DNA of 64,000 nt, taken from the NCBI GenBank assembly GCA_002071445.1, contig MWFE01000041.1, positions 1-64,000 on the forward strand. The letters are read 5' to 3'. A program made the translations under genes and the position numbers. This document shows positions 8,750 through 17,826 of the stretch, piece after piece (positions within the stretch are counted from its first letter, which is position 1; every line of letters starts with the position of its first letter). The DNA is from Bacteroidetes bacterium ADurb.Bin008. GTDB lineage: Bacteria; Bacteroidota; Bacteroidia; Bacteroidales; Tenuifilaceae. The notes below the pieces were generated by a model that saw only the letters and a program-made list of their open reading frames with translations, was not told the origin of the DNA and searched no databases.

Positions 8750-11110
8750 CTAAATGCGGATTCCCATTACCAGTACGTCGTCAACCTGAAAATGGTCTCC
8801 TTTCCACTCCTCAAAGGTGTTGGCAAGAATCTCGTGCTGTTTTTCGCCTTCCAAATGGTATATTGACGACAACAGGTTCCTGAAACGCGATATGTTGAAC
8901 TTGTTTCCATCGTGGCTGAATTGATCGGAGTACCCATCGGAGAACAGGTAAATCATATCGCCCGGTTCAACGGTAATGGAATGGTTGAAGAAGGGATCGG
9001 TTTTAATATGCTGAGAGACAGGCATTCTGTCTTCTCTAACCACAATGGGGTTGGGCGAGCCGTTGCCATTGTTTTTAAAGATATAAATAGGCAGATAAGC
9101 CCCGGAATACTGGAGTTCCATTGTTTTAGTGTTAAGCGCACACATGGCCATATCCATACCGTCGTAACTTTCAGAACACCCTTCCACTATTATATCGTTT
9201 TTGTATTGTCTCAGTGAATGGATGATTCTATCCCTCATTTCTTCAAGGACTGCGCTTGATTTTGTGATGTACTCCTTATTCAGAATATCGTTAAGGAATG
9301 CCATTCCCAGCATACTCATAATCCCTCCGGGAACCCCATGGCCTGTACAATCGGCAACGGCAAAAAGTTTGAATCCCCTGATTTCGTTTACCCAGTAAAA
9401 ATCGCCACTGATTATGTTTTTAGGCCTGTGGAATACAAATGCATCGCTAAAAATGTGTTTAATGTCCTCAATCGGGGGGAGTAATGCTCTTTGTATTCTT
9501 TCGGCGTAGATTATCGAGTCGGTTATCCCCTTTTTCTGGTGGAATAATTCATCCCTTTGCTTTTCAATGATCTCCGTTCGTTCCTGGAGTTCCCATGCCA
9601 GATTGGCAAGTGAGTTTCTATGCTTTTTAATTTCCTCAAGATTTCTTGAGATCACCTCATTTTTCTGTAATAGCTCTTCGTTGAGTAGAAAAAGATTCTC
9701 ACGTTGTGTCTCAATTTCTTCGTTTTGCGATTTAATCTCCTCATTCTGAGTTTTTATCTCTTCGTTCTGCTCTTGTAGCAGAAAGCTGTGTTTCCTCTTT
9801 TGATTGTACCCATACAGTGTAGCCATAAGGGTAAGAAAGATTAGTAATGAAGAAAAGATAAGGTATCGCCTGACCATGAGGTTTCGTTTACCCTGCTCTT
9901 CCATCAGTAAATCTTTCTTTTCCTGCTCAACCCGTTGTTTTTGAATTAGCTTTTCAACTTCGTAGCTATTCTCAAATTGTACTATTAAACGGGTATTATT
10001 TATACTAAAAATGCTATCGTGTACTTTTTTGCTCTTGTTAACCCATTGAAGTGCAGTGCGGTAATCGCCCTTTTGCTCGTATATGTTGGCAATAATATCT
10101 GCCGATTGGTACTGGAGGTAGAGCATATTGAATTGTTGGGCAAACTCCATTGATTTTGAGGCGTATAGCAACGCCTTGTCCAGAATATTCATGCACGAGA
10201 AGACCTTTGCCGCTCCGTAATACGATACCATTAAATCTTTTTGATAACCATTCCTGCTTTGGATACCTATGGACTTATGAAAATAGTCCAACGATTCCTT
10301 GTATCTTCCCTGTAGGCATGAAAGGCTTCCCATACCGGAGTATGTATTGGCAATCCCTATACTATCGTTATAGCTGGAAAATCTTTTAAGTGCTTGTTGG
10401 TACTCGAAAGTTGCTTCGCTATACTTCTCTTCCTGAGCAAGTATATCGCCCATCGCTTTATGTATTCGGGGTATTAAAAAGGTGTTCTGAATATTCCTTG
10501 CAAAGCCCTGAGCCTGATTGAGAAGATATTGTGAGTTGTCAAATTCTTCTTGAATAAGAAATACCTGGCTGATGGAATACAAAAGATTCGATTGATTGAG
10601 ACGATCGTTGTTTTGTTCGGCTATCTTTAATCCGTTGTATAAATTCTTCAGTCCATTTGAAAAATAGCCCATATCGGTATATACCGTCCCAATACTGTTG
10701 AGCAGCGATGCTTGCAGCATGGAATTACCACTTTGCTCTTCAATCTGTAGCGATGCCTGATAGCTGATTAGTGCGCAGTTTAGCTCCCCTTTAATATGGT
10801 ATATGGCTCCGTTGGTAGAATAGATATATGAAAGAAGGATCAAATCATTATGCTCGTGTGCATACTCTTCCAAAATCAATGATTTTTCGAGAGCTTTGTT
10901 CCATTCATTATGTAAAATAAGTAATTCAAGGGAATCAAGTGAGGTTTTGATGTAGGTCGAATCTGTTCCCTGTATGTGATAGTTCAGCTGAAAGGGGCGA
11001 TAAAAACCGTTTGCTGTACTTCCAGCAATTGCGCTAGTTATTGATAATATGAAAAAAAAGCAGAGGCTTACTTTTTTTATATTAAACATACAAATTCTAA
11101 AAAAAGGCAA
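8750..11110 (-). CDS. TPR repeat, membrane-anchored SpoIIE/PP2C-type phosphatase
   Basis: Predicted signalling Ser/Thr phosphatase of the Bacteroidota type. Parts in order: signal peptide (the better start is the internal ATG at residue 8, giving MFNIKKVSLCFFF); a periplasmic array of tetratricopeptide repeats (about 45-380); one transmembrane helix (about 415-435); a cytoplasmic coiled coil with a striking QNEEIK repeat (about 443-540); and a C-terminal SpoIIE domain (about 550-786). PP2C metal-site residues are seen in SGDFYW (D570), ADCTGHGVPGG (D587) and SDGYSDQF (D729). It lies between xdh and ssnA, 118 bp from xdh, and ends in its own terminator. Such proteins usually act in partner-switching circuits against SiaB-like kinases; two such proteins lie 4 kb away on the other strand. 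The pairing is an inference. Confidence 0.88.
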   Translation of the reverse strand: MPFFRICMFNIKKVSLCFFFILSITSAIAGSTANGFYRPFQLNYHIQGTDSTYIKTSLDSLELLILHNEWNKALEKSLILEEYAHEHNDLILLSYIYSTNGAIYHIKGELNCALISYQASLQIEEQSGNSMLQASLLNSIGTVYTDMGYFSNGLKNLYNGLKIAEQNNDRLNQSNLLYSISQVFLIQEEFDNSQYLLNQAQGFARNIQNTFLIPRIHKAMGDILAQEEKYSEATFEYQQALKRFSSYNDSIGIANTYSGMGSLSCLQGRYKESLDYFHKSIGIQSRNGYQKDLMVSYYGAAKVFSCMNILDKALLYASKSMEFAQQFNMLYLQYQSADIIANIYEQKGDYRTALQWVNKSKKVHDSIFSINNTRLIVQFENSYEVEKLIQKQRVEQEKKDLLMEEQGKRNLMVRRYLIFSSLLIFLTLMATLYGYNQKRKHSFLLQEQNEEIKTQNEEIKSQNEEIETQRENLFLLNEELLQKNEVISRNLEEIKKHRNSLANLAWELQERTEIIEKQRDELFHQKKGITDSIIYAERIQRALLPPIEDIKHIFSDAFVFHRPKNIISGDFYWVNEIRGFKLFAVADCTGHGVPGGIMSMLGMAFLNDILNKEYITKSSAVLEEMRDRIIHSLRQYKNDIIVEGCSESYDGMDMAMCALNTKTMELQYSGAYLPIYIFKNNGNGSPNPIVVREDRMPVSQHIKTDPFFNHSITVEPGDMIYLFSDGYSDQFSHDGNKFNISRFRNLLSSIYHLEGEKQHEILANTFEEWKGDHFQVDDVLVMGIRI

Positions 11111-11227
11111 TGGTTGAATTTGATTGCGGCAAACCTAATGCAATATTACTGGAAAAGCAATACTTTTTGTTAGAAAATTAACAACAATTTTTAAAAAAAA
11201 TGTTAGCATGATTTACCATGAACGCCT

Positions 11228-13801
11228 TCACTGCTTTGCCTCATTACGCATTTCGACAGGTTTGAGGGGTAATTGCCATCTTTTAATGCCATCGTAAGCG
11301 TAAAAAGCACAGGCCACAGCCGCGGCTGTGGGTACAAGTCCGATTTCGCCAATGCCTTTGGCTCCGTAAGGGCCAACCGGATCCGGTACTTCAACGCCAC
11401 GAACAATGATTTTCGGAGTTTGGTGAGCACGTAGAATACCAAGATCCTTCATTTTATCGCTAATTAGGTACCCATCATTCATGGGAAGGTTTTCCGAAAG
11501 GGCATAACCTAAGCCCATATGTACTCCCCCCTCGATCTGACCCTCGAATAGCATGGGGTTCATTATCTTGCCTGCGTCGTGTGCAGCGATTATCCTGTCA
11601 ATTTCCCCTTTGTCATTCAAAATGCACAGCTGAGTGGCGTAGCCGTATGAGTAATGGGTTTTTTGATCGGCGCTTGCATCTCCCGGTTTGGTGGTCCAGT
11701 CACAAACGTATTGCCCTCGATACGATTTGCCAGACAGTTGCTTGATGGTCTGTCGTTTTAAATCCTCTTTCAATGCCTTGCAGGCATTGATTATGGCCAG
11801 ACCTAGGAGTGCGGTGGCACGTGATGAGGTGGTCATTCCCGTATCGATATCTGCCTCAGTGTCCACAACCACTTTGACAATGGAGGGGGCAATTCCGGTT
11901 TCTTCACACAGCGTTTGTATGGCCATGTTGTGAATTCCCTGACCCATTTCGGTCCATCCGTGTTTTATAACCACCTCTTTTTCGGAAACTATATCGATTA
12001 TCACTTTCGACTCGTCGATCATCCCATTGCCCACTCCCGAGTTTTTGATGGCACAGGCCAATCCGGCATATTTGGCTTTGTAGAAGTCATCTTTCACTGC
12101 CTCTAAACAAGCGCGTATGCCTACACCATAGACTTTTTGCCCGGTGGAGGTGGAAAGTCCATCAACAAGTGCATTGTCGTAACGGAATTGCCATCTGTCA
12201 AATCCCCCCTGATGGCATATGTCGTCTATGCAACTTTCCATGGCGAATGCCACCTGATTTGCTCCAAAGCCTCGCATTGCCCCACAGGGCAAGTTGTTGG
12301 TATAAACCGTTTTGGCCTCAATATCCACATTGGGAACAAAGTAGCCTGCCGTTGCATGGCCGGCCACCCTTTCCATCACTTTGGTTCCCACTGAAGCGTA
12401 TGCGCCCGTATCGCCTACTGCCATTAGTTTCAACCCCATCAGTTTGCCATTGGCATCGGCTGCCAACTCCATATCCATATAAACGGGATGGCGCTTGGGA
12501 TGCATGCGTATGGATTCGCTACGTGTAAGGGTAATTTTGACGGGTTTGTCAAGAAGGAAGGCGAATAGGGCTGCATGTCCCTGAACGGTGAGATCTTCCT
12601 TGCCACCAAACCCCCCTCCGTTGGGGACTAAAATCACCCGCACTTTATGAATGGGAAGGTTCAGAATTGCAGCAATCTGCTTTCTATCAACGTAAATTCC
12701 CTGACCTTGACTATAAACCACAACACCTCCATCGCCATCGGGATGAGCAACGGCCGATTCCTTTTCGAGGAATGCATGTTCAATGCGTTGGGTTTCGTAA
12801 CGCCCTTTCGAAATGTACTTCGCTTCTGAGAATGCCTTGTGCACATTGCCAATGGCAAAACGGGTTGTGCTAAAATGGTTTGGTTTGTCGGGGTGAACCC
12901 TTTCACCATCAATGGCCTCAAAAACATCGGTAACGGGCTTGAGCACATCGTATTGTACTTCAATTAATTCTATTGCCTTGCGGGCAATGGCCTCGCTTTC
13001 GGCTACCACGCCGGCCACCACATCGCCTATATAGGTAGTAGTCTTTCCTTCGGCAATCATAACCGATTGATCGTTGTACACCAAACCGATAAGCCGTTCC
13101 CCGGGAATATCGGCAGCTGTGAATATTCTATGGACACCTTTCAACTCTTCAGCTTTCGATGTATCGATTTGCTTAACTATTGCACGTGGATATTGGCTGA
13201 ATTTTAGTGCTCCATAGAGCATGCCTTCCATAAAAATGTCATCGGTAAATTTTCTTTCACCAATAGCAGTGCCATAGGCATCGTATTTAAGGTGGTCAAC
13301 TCCAACTTTTCCGTTGGTCTGTCGTAGTTCCAAAGTTTTTTTTGCCTTGAGGGCTTCGGCAGATGAAAGAATGGATTCTTCAATTTTTTTATAACCCGTG
13401 CATCGGCAAATATGAGGTTTTATGGCCTGCCTAACCTCATCTATGGTGGGACTGGGATTATTTTCAAGTAATACCTTAGTTCTACTAATGAAACCCGGAA
13501 TACAAAAGCCACACTGCACTGCCCCGCCATTGACAAACGATTTGGCAATGGTATCCTTCACGTATTCGGGAAAACCTTCCATGGTGAAAACGTTGGCACC
13601 TTCCAGCTTACCCATTCGGGTGGTGCAGGCCAGCTTGGCCTGTCCATTGATCTCCACCGTGCAAGCACCGCATACTCCTTGCCCTGAGCATCCATCCTTA
13701 GTTGCAGTAAGATGTAGTTCGTTGCGCAGGTAGTCCAGCAGGGTGCGCTGCGGATCACCATCAAATGCGGTTTTTTGACCGTTTAGTAAAAAATTTATCA
13801 T
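11228..13801 (-). CDS. xdh: Molybdenum hydroxylase with N-terminal 2Fe-2S domains (XdhD/XdhAC-like)
   Basis: Xanthine dehydrogenase-family enzyme in which the small iron-sulfur subunit is fused to the molybdopterin subunit. Residues 1-150 carry both 2Fe-2S sites (C38, C44, C47, C59; then C97, C100, C132, C134). Residues about 165-857 form the molybdopterin-binding part, including GGGFGGKEDLT and, near the C-terminus, the GxGE signature KGIGEIGL with the expected catalytic Glu at 819. No FAD subunit (XdhB/YgfM type) is encoded in this window, so electrons must leave by another partner; YgfK is a candidate. It starts 12 bp after the ygeX stop, so ygeX-xdh is an operon. In related clusters this enzyme is called selenium-dependent; nothing in the protein sequence itself proves selenium use. 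Its exact purine substrate cannot be read from sequence. Confidence 0.9.
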   Translation of the reverse strand: MINFLLNGQKTAFDGDPQRTLLDYLRNELHLTATKDGCSGQGVCGACTVEINGQAKLACTTRMGKLEGANVFTMEGFPEYVKDTIAKSFVNGGAVQCGFCIPGFISRTKVLLENNPSPTIDEVRQAIKPHICRCTGYKKIEESILSSAEALKAKKTLELRQTNGKVGVDHLKYDAYGTAIGERKFTDDIFMEGMLYGALKFSQYPRAIVKQIDTSKAEELKGVHRIFTAADIPGERLIGLVYNDQSVMIAEGKTTTYIGDVVAGVVAESEAIARKAIELIEVQYDVLKPVTDVFEAIDGERVHPDKPNHFSTTRFAIGNVHKAFSEAKYISKGRYETQRIEHAFLEKESAVAHPDGDGGVVVYSQGQGIYVDRKQIAAILNLPIHKVRVILVPNGGGFGGKEDLTVQGHAALFAFLLDKPVKITLTRSESIRMHPKRHPVYMDMELAADANGKLMGLKLMAVGDTGAYASVGTKVMERVAGHATAGYFVPNVDIEAKTVYTNNLPCGAMRGFGANQVAFAMESCIDDICHQGGFDRWQFRYDNALVDGLSTSTGQKVYGVGIRACLEAVKDDFYKAKYAGLACAIKNSGVGNGMIDESKVIIDIVSEKEVVIKHGWTEMGQGIHNMAIQTLCEETGIAPSIVKVVVDTEADIDTGMTTSSRATALLGLAIINACKALKEDLKRQTIKQLSGKSYRGQYVCDWTTKPGDASADQKTHYSYGYATQLCILNDKGEIDRIIAAHDAGKIMNPMLFEGQIEGGVHMGLGYALSENLPMNDGYLISDKMKDLGILRAHQTPKIIVRGVEVPDPVGPYGAKGIGEIGLVPTAAAVACAFYAYDGIKRWQLPLKPVEMRNEAKQ

Positions 13802-13813
13802 GGCGAAATAGTT

Positions 13814-14938
13814 TTACTTATGCCGAATTCCGACTACTTCCTCAAATACTTTTTTATCCGTATCGCCCTCGGTGCTGATGAGCAGAATGTTGGTCTGATC
13901 GTTAATGTTTAATGCCTGCTTCACGGCTTCCAACTCTTTTTCCCTGACAATGGCCATCAACCCTGCCAGCCCTGCCGATCCCGATTCGCCCGATATAACC
14001 CTTTGATCGCCCTGTACCGGGTAGTACAATTCCCGCATGGCTTCACGGGCAAAGGCATCGTCGATTTTTAAAGAGACGTCAACGCCGCTTTTTAGCAAAT
14101 CCCATGCCCCCAGTGATGGGGTACCACAGTTCAATCCTGCCATGATGGTGGTAGCATTTCCTTTTGAGGTGGTAACTTTGCCCTCGACGAATGATGAGAA
14201 TATGGCATCGGCTTCCAAGGGTTCAACGATTACAATTTTTGGCCGCATACCTCCGTACCGGTTAAGGTAGTAAAATGCTGCAGCAGCAGCAAAACTTCCC
14301 ACGCCCGCCTGTACAAATACCACATCAATTTTTGCCTTGGGCAGAGTGTTGATGGTATCCTCCATCTCCACGAAAAGACTCATGTATCCGGCAACAATAT
14401 TGGCGGGTATTTCTTCATATCCCTGCCATGCCATATCCTGCACCAGTTGCCATCCGTTTGCATTGGACATACTTTCGGCGCGGGCACAGGCGTCGTCATA
14501 ATTTCCGTTAACCTTTTCCACGCGGGCGCCATATGCCTCAATGGCTTTCATGCGGTTTTCGGTGGTATCGTGGGGTACGTAGATAACCGATTTCTTCCCA
14601 AAGAGCGACGCCCCCCAGGCGACTGCCTTACCATGATTACCATCGGTTGCCGTACAAAAGGTTTGCAAGTGAGGATTCGTGGCTAAAAGTTGGTCGATGG
14701 CAAACACTGCTCCCAGAGCCTTGAATGCGTTGAGCCCAAAACGGTGCGATTCATCTTTCAGGTAAATATTACCCACACCATACTTCCTTGCCAGTCCCGG
14801 AAGAGAAACCAGGGGCGTTGATTTATACCCTTTGAGGGTTTTGTGAAATGCCAAAGCATTCTTCCTGCTCAATATTTCGGTAGTGGTATTCTGCACGATT
14901 TTGTTATCGGGAGAATTGATAAAATAGGATGCAATCAT
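13814..14938 (-). CDS. ygeX: Diaminopropionate ammonia-lyase (YgeX)
   Basis: PLP enzyme of fold type II that converts 2,3-diaminopropionate to pyruvate and two ammonia. In the anaerobic urate pathway this is the step that yields pyruvate. The Schiff-base lysine is K73 in HRFGLNAFKALG, followed by the TDGNHGKAVAWGA phosphate/substrate loop; a glycine-rich QAGVGSFAAAAAF loop follows. Length is 374 aa versus 398 for E. coli YgeX, with a slightly shorter C-terminus. It is the first gene of the ygeX-xdh operon; the start ATG at 14938 faces a 315-bp divergent control region. Confidence 0.93.
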   Translation of the reverse strand: MIASYFINSPDNKIVQNTTTEILSRKNALAFHKTLKGYKSTPLVSLPGLARKYGVGNIYLKDESHRFGLNAFKALGAVFAIDQLLATNPHLQTFCTATDGNHGKAVAWGASLFGKKSVIYVPHDTTENRMKAIEAYGARVEKVNGNYDDACARAESMSNANGWQLVQDMAWQGYEEIPANIVAGYMSLFVEMEDTINTLPKAKIDVVFVQAGVGSFAAAAAFYYLNRYGGMRPKIVIVEPLEADAIFSSFVEGKVTTSKGNATTIMAGLNCGTPSLGAWDLLKSGVDVSLKIDDAFAREAMRELYYPVQGDQRVISGESGSAGLAGLMAIVREKELEAVKQALNINDQTNILLISTEGDTDKKVFEEVVGIRHK

Positions 14939-15253
14939 GATATCATTTAAAATGAATTGGATGGTAATATGTAAGAAAATAAAAAAATGGCAATGATTAA
15001 AAATCGAAATATACTAAATCTTATTTAATGATTGTCCCGAACCGTTTGATTTGACTATTGTAGGCAGCAAAAGCGAAAAACGTAACTTGTTAAAATGTAA
15101 AAATATAATTCGATTTAGGAGAAAAAATGTTTCTCTGAATTTAATGATGAGGTTGAATAAATTTTGAATGTTATAGTTGATTTCTTTTTAAAAACAATAC
15201 TTTTATTGTATAGAAAATCTTTATATTTACTTTTCAGACCATTAGTATTCTCT
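14939..15253. promoter_or_regulatory. Divergent control region between ygeX and the first SiaB-like gene
   Basis: A 315-bp AT-rich region with no gene. On the minus strand TATATTTC (15006-15013) is one mismatch from the Bacteroidota TAnnTTTG box and could serve ygeX. On the plus strand TATATTTA (15222-15229) is also one mismatch away, about 25 bp before the chosen ATG of the SiaB-like gene. Both are weak calls. Confidence 0.35.
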
Positions 15254-16354
15254 ATGAATATCGACTTGTTAAATATTTTATTCAAAAAACTTGAACATGA
15301 TGATTTAAGCTATGCTTATACGGGTTCATTTACTGATGCTCTTGCCATTAGGATGATTGATATAGCCCGCCATAACATAGAATCGTGGGGAGAAGGTGCG
15401 GGATTAATGAACAGGGTAAGTTTTTTGATGGGCGAATGCTATCAAAATATCGTTAGGCACGGCATCTCGGCGAGCGATATAAAAAATCTGCATGAAAAGT
15501 CGGAGCTAATGTTTCTCAGGGTTATTGGCGATAGCTATTATATCACCTCAGCAAATCTTGTAGAAAACAGTTCGATAGATTTAATTACATCTAAACTGGA
15601 TAGGATTAACAGCCTATCGCAGGATGAGTTAAAAGAGTTGCAGCAGAGTATAATGCTTAATGGGCAACTTAATGCCAAGGGTGGTGCCGGTTTGGGGATT
15701 ATTTTGATGGCTAGAAAAACAAGGCAAAAAATTGCCTACAGGTTCGAAAAACTCAGCGATAACATATCGCTCTTTTACCTTCACACGCTGCTTAGGACAG
15801 ATGACAAAAGTCCCGATAGCAGCCTTATGAAAATCACCATAGATGACATTATTGCGTTTCATGACATCATAGCAAAAGAGGGATTACTGTTAATGCATAA
15901 GGGTGATTTTTCGCAGGAGACGTTTTTGCCTGTTATTAAAATGATAGAGGGGAACATGAAAGAAAAATTCGAACATACATTTATCAGCACGAAACTTTAC
16001 CACCTCATTGTCGAAATTTTACAAAATATTTCCAGGCATGGGAGTAAAGAACGTAACTTAGATCAAGGCATTTTCTTGATGGGCAGCAAGGATAACAATT
16101 TCATTATCGGGTCGTCCAATTATATTGAAAGAGGGGAGGCAGATTCGCTTCTAAGCCGATTGAATGAATTGAAAACATTATCGAAGAAAGAGTTGGATAT
16201 GCTTTACAGGGATAACCTTCGACTCGTGATAGAAAGGGAAGATCAAAACGTAGGACTGGGGTTAATAGATATTTTCAGATATTCTAAATCTGTTGATTAT
16301 AGGCTGGATAGAGAGTTGGATAAGTATTTGTTTTCTATGGTTGCCATTGTTTAG
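15254..16354 (+). CDS. Tandem double SiaB-like (DUF6272) GHKL-type protein, copy 1
   Basis: A 366-aa protein built of two copies of the SiaB/DUF6272 domain, a small histidine-kinase-like ATPase fold which in Pseudomonas SiaB is a protein kinase. The N-half has ECYQNIVRH (61-69, N-box-like) and AKGGAGLGIILMAR (141-154, G-box-like). The C-half repeats the plan with EILQNISRH (254-262) and QNVGLGLIDI. Each half carries a LDRINSLSQDEL or LNELKTLSKKEL type segment between the boxes. An upstream TTG at 15164 keeps the frame open, but ATG at 15254 is chosen because it aligns residue for residue with the start of the second copy. It is cytoplasmic, with no signal peptide. It is followed 215 bp later by a paralogue on the same strand. 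Target and partner are unknown; no SiaC-like (DUF1987) gene is in the window. Confidence 0.8.
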   Translation: MNIDLLNILFKKLEHDDLSYAYTGSFTDALAIRMIDIARHNIESWGEGAGLMNRVSFLMGECYQNIVRHGISASDIKNLHEKSELMFLRVIGDSYYITSANLVENSSIDLITSKLDRINSLSQDELKELQQSIMLNGQLNAKGGAGLGIILMARKTRQKIAYRFEKLSDNISLFYLHTLLRTDDKSPDSSLMKITIDDIIAFHDIIAKEGLLLMHKGDFSQETFLPVIKMIEGNMKEKFEHTFISTKLYHLIVEILQNISRHGSKERNLDQGIFLMGSKDNNFIIGSSNYIERGEADSLLSRLNELKTLSKKELDMLYRDNLRLVIEREDQNVGLGLIDIFRYSKSVDYRLDRELDKYLFSMVAIV

Positions 16355-16569
16355 TTTTTTTATTTTTCAATAAAAAATTTTAACAACCACGATGGAAATA
16401 TTGGTATAGTAAGGCATATGTAAACCCGAATTAACCTTGAATGTATAGGAATCGTGTAGGCGAAGCAAGTTAATGGGTCATTAGTAAAGTGATAAAATTG
16501 ACATTACAATAAATGCTTGGTACAGTATTTTATGTTAACTTGCACTACAAATAAAAATTTTTGTTAGTA

Positions 16570-17667
16570 ATGGACATTGGCACTTCAGTTCAACTTTTCG
16601 AAGAACTTCAGGGTGACGAACTTAGTTTTGCCTACGCAGGATCTTTTTCTGATTCTATTACCCATAGAATAGTCGAATTAACGCAGCATAATATTGATTC
16701 AACCGGAAGCTTCAGCAAATTGAAGAATAAAATAAGCTTCTTAATGGTTGAATGCTATCAAAATGTGGTGCGGCATACAGATGCAAAACGGGGTGAGCCT
16801 GAACCAAGAAGCCAGCTCAATGCATTTTTTGTGAGGAGCAACGGAAGTAACTTTTTTATTACCTCTGTCAACTATATCGATAATTACGAAATTCCAAACG
16901 TGAAGGAAAAGCTTGATAGGGTGAACAGCTTGTCGCCTGAAGAGCTTAGGCTATTGCAAAAACAGGTGTTGTCCAAAGGCCAGCTATCTGATAAGGGTGG
17001 TGCAGGCCTTGGAATCATTGAAATGGCCCGAAAATCGGGACAAAAAATAGACTACGCTTTTGATTTGCTTGACGATAAGTACTCTCTTTTCTACATGCAT
17101 CTAAAGCTTAAGCTCGAAGATGAGGCAGGTATTGTTCCTTCTCAGGATATTACCATTGACAAAATGAAAGAACTTTATACTAAGCTTCATTCAAACAGAA
17201 TCCTGATCATGCACAAGGGCGATTTTTCGGAGCAAACCACCCTTCCAATTATTCAGATGATTGACAACTTTAAAAAACACGCCGATTTACAGGTAACAAA
17301 AAAAAGGTTGTTCCACATCTCAGTTGAAATGTTGCAGAATATTTCACAGCATGCCTACAAGAGAAAAGGCATAAACGAGGCTATTTTTATCCTAGGGAAA
17401 ACAAACGATGACTATATAATTAGTACTTCAAATTTTGTTGAAAAGACGAAAATAGATAAGCTTGAGAACCAACTGCGGGAGTTAAAGGGCTTGTCCAATA
17501 CAGATTTGAACCTACTTTTTAAATCAAAGTTCAGGTCGTTAAATGAGGAAAATGTCCATGGAATAGGCATTGGATTGATTGATATCTCCCGAAAGAGCCA
17601 GTTTTTTGACTATTCTGTCAGCAACTCATCTGATACGCCTATGTTTTCGTTTTTCGTTGTAGTATAA
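16570..17667 (+). CDS. Tandem double SiaB-like (DUF6272) GHKL-type protein, copy 2
   Basis: A 365-aa paralogue of the preceding gene, collinear with it from the first residue. N-half motifs: ECYQNVVRH (61-69) and DKGGAGLGIIEMAR (141-154), the latter nearly the family consensus. C-half motifs: EMLQNISQH (253-261) and HGIGIGLIDI (330-339). Both halves share a central MHKGDFS segment (214-220) at the junction, seen in both copies. The ATG at 16570 is preferred over the upstream TTG at 16561. About 200 bp separate it from copy 1, so it may have its own promoter. The pair resembles the kinase side of a SiaA/SiaB-type partner switch, with the TPR-SpoIIE phosphatase at 8.7-11.1 kb as a possible opponent; that link is inference. 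Confidence 0.8.
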   Translation: MDIGTSVQLFEELQGDELSFAYAGSFSDSITHRIVELTQHNIDSTGSFSKLKNKISFLMVECYQNVVRHTDAKRGEPEPRSQLNAFFVRSNGSNFFITSVNYIDNYEIPNVKEKLDRVNSLSPEELRLLQKQVLSKGQLSDKGGAGLGIIEMARKSGQKIDYAFDLLDDKYSLFYMHLKLKLEDEAGIVPSQDITIDKMKELYTKLHSNRILIMHKGDFSEQTTLPIIQMIDNFKKHADLQVTKKRLFHISVEMLQNISQHAYKRKGINEAIFILGKTNDDYIISTSNFVEKTKIDKLENQLRELKGLSNTDLNLLFKSKFRSLNEENVHGIGIGLIDISRKSQFFDYSVSNSSDTPMFSFFVVV

Positions 17668-17723
17668 CGGAGCGGGGAAAGTTATGTGTAGGAGTTTGGC
17701 ATTGCCGTTCCGATAAAAGAACT

Positions 17724-17749
17724 TTCGGAATCGCAATCCCGATTCCGAA
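17724..17749. terminator. Hairpin between convergent genes
   Basis: A perfect 10-bp inverted repeat (TTCGGAATCG / CGATTCCGAA) with a 6-nt loop lies between the end of the second SiaB-like gene and the end of the barrel gene on the other strand. There is no clear T-run, so it is only a possible bidirectional terminator. Confidence 0.45.
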
Positions 17750-17826
17750 GTCTCGGAGTTCGGGAACGCTCGGTTGAAACGATTCATTTTCCCATGATCC
17801 CAAACTACGAAAAGCAAGAAATTTTC

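Noticed and set aside
9714-9772. Short direct repeats in DNA inside the SpoIIE gene
   Set aside because: They encode the heptad-like QNEEIK repeats of the coiled coil and are explained by protein structure.
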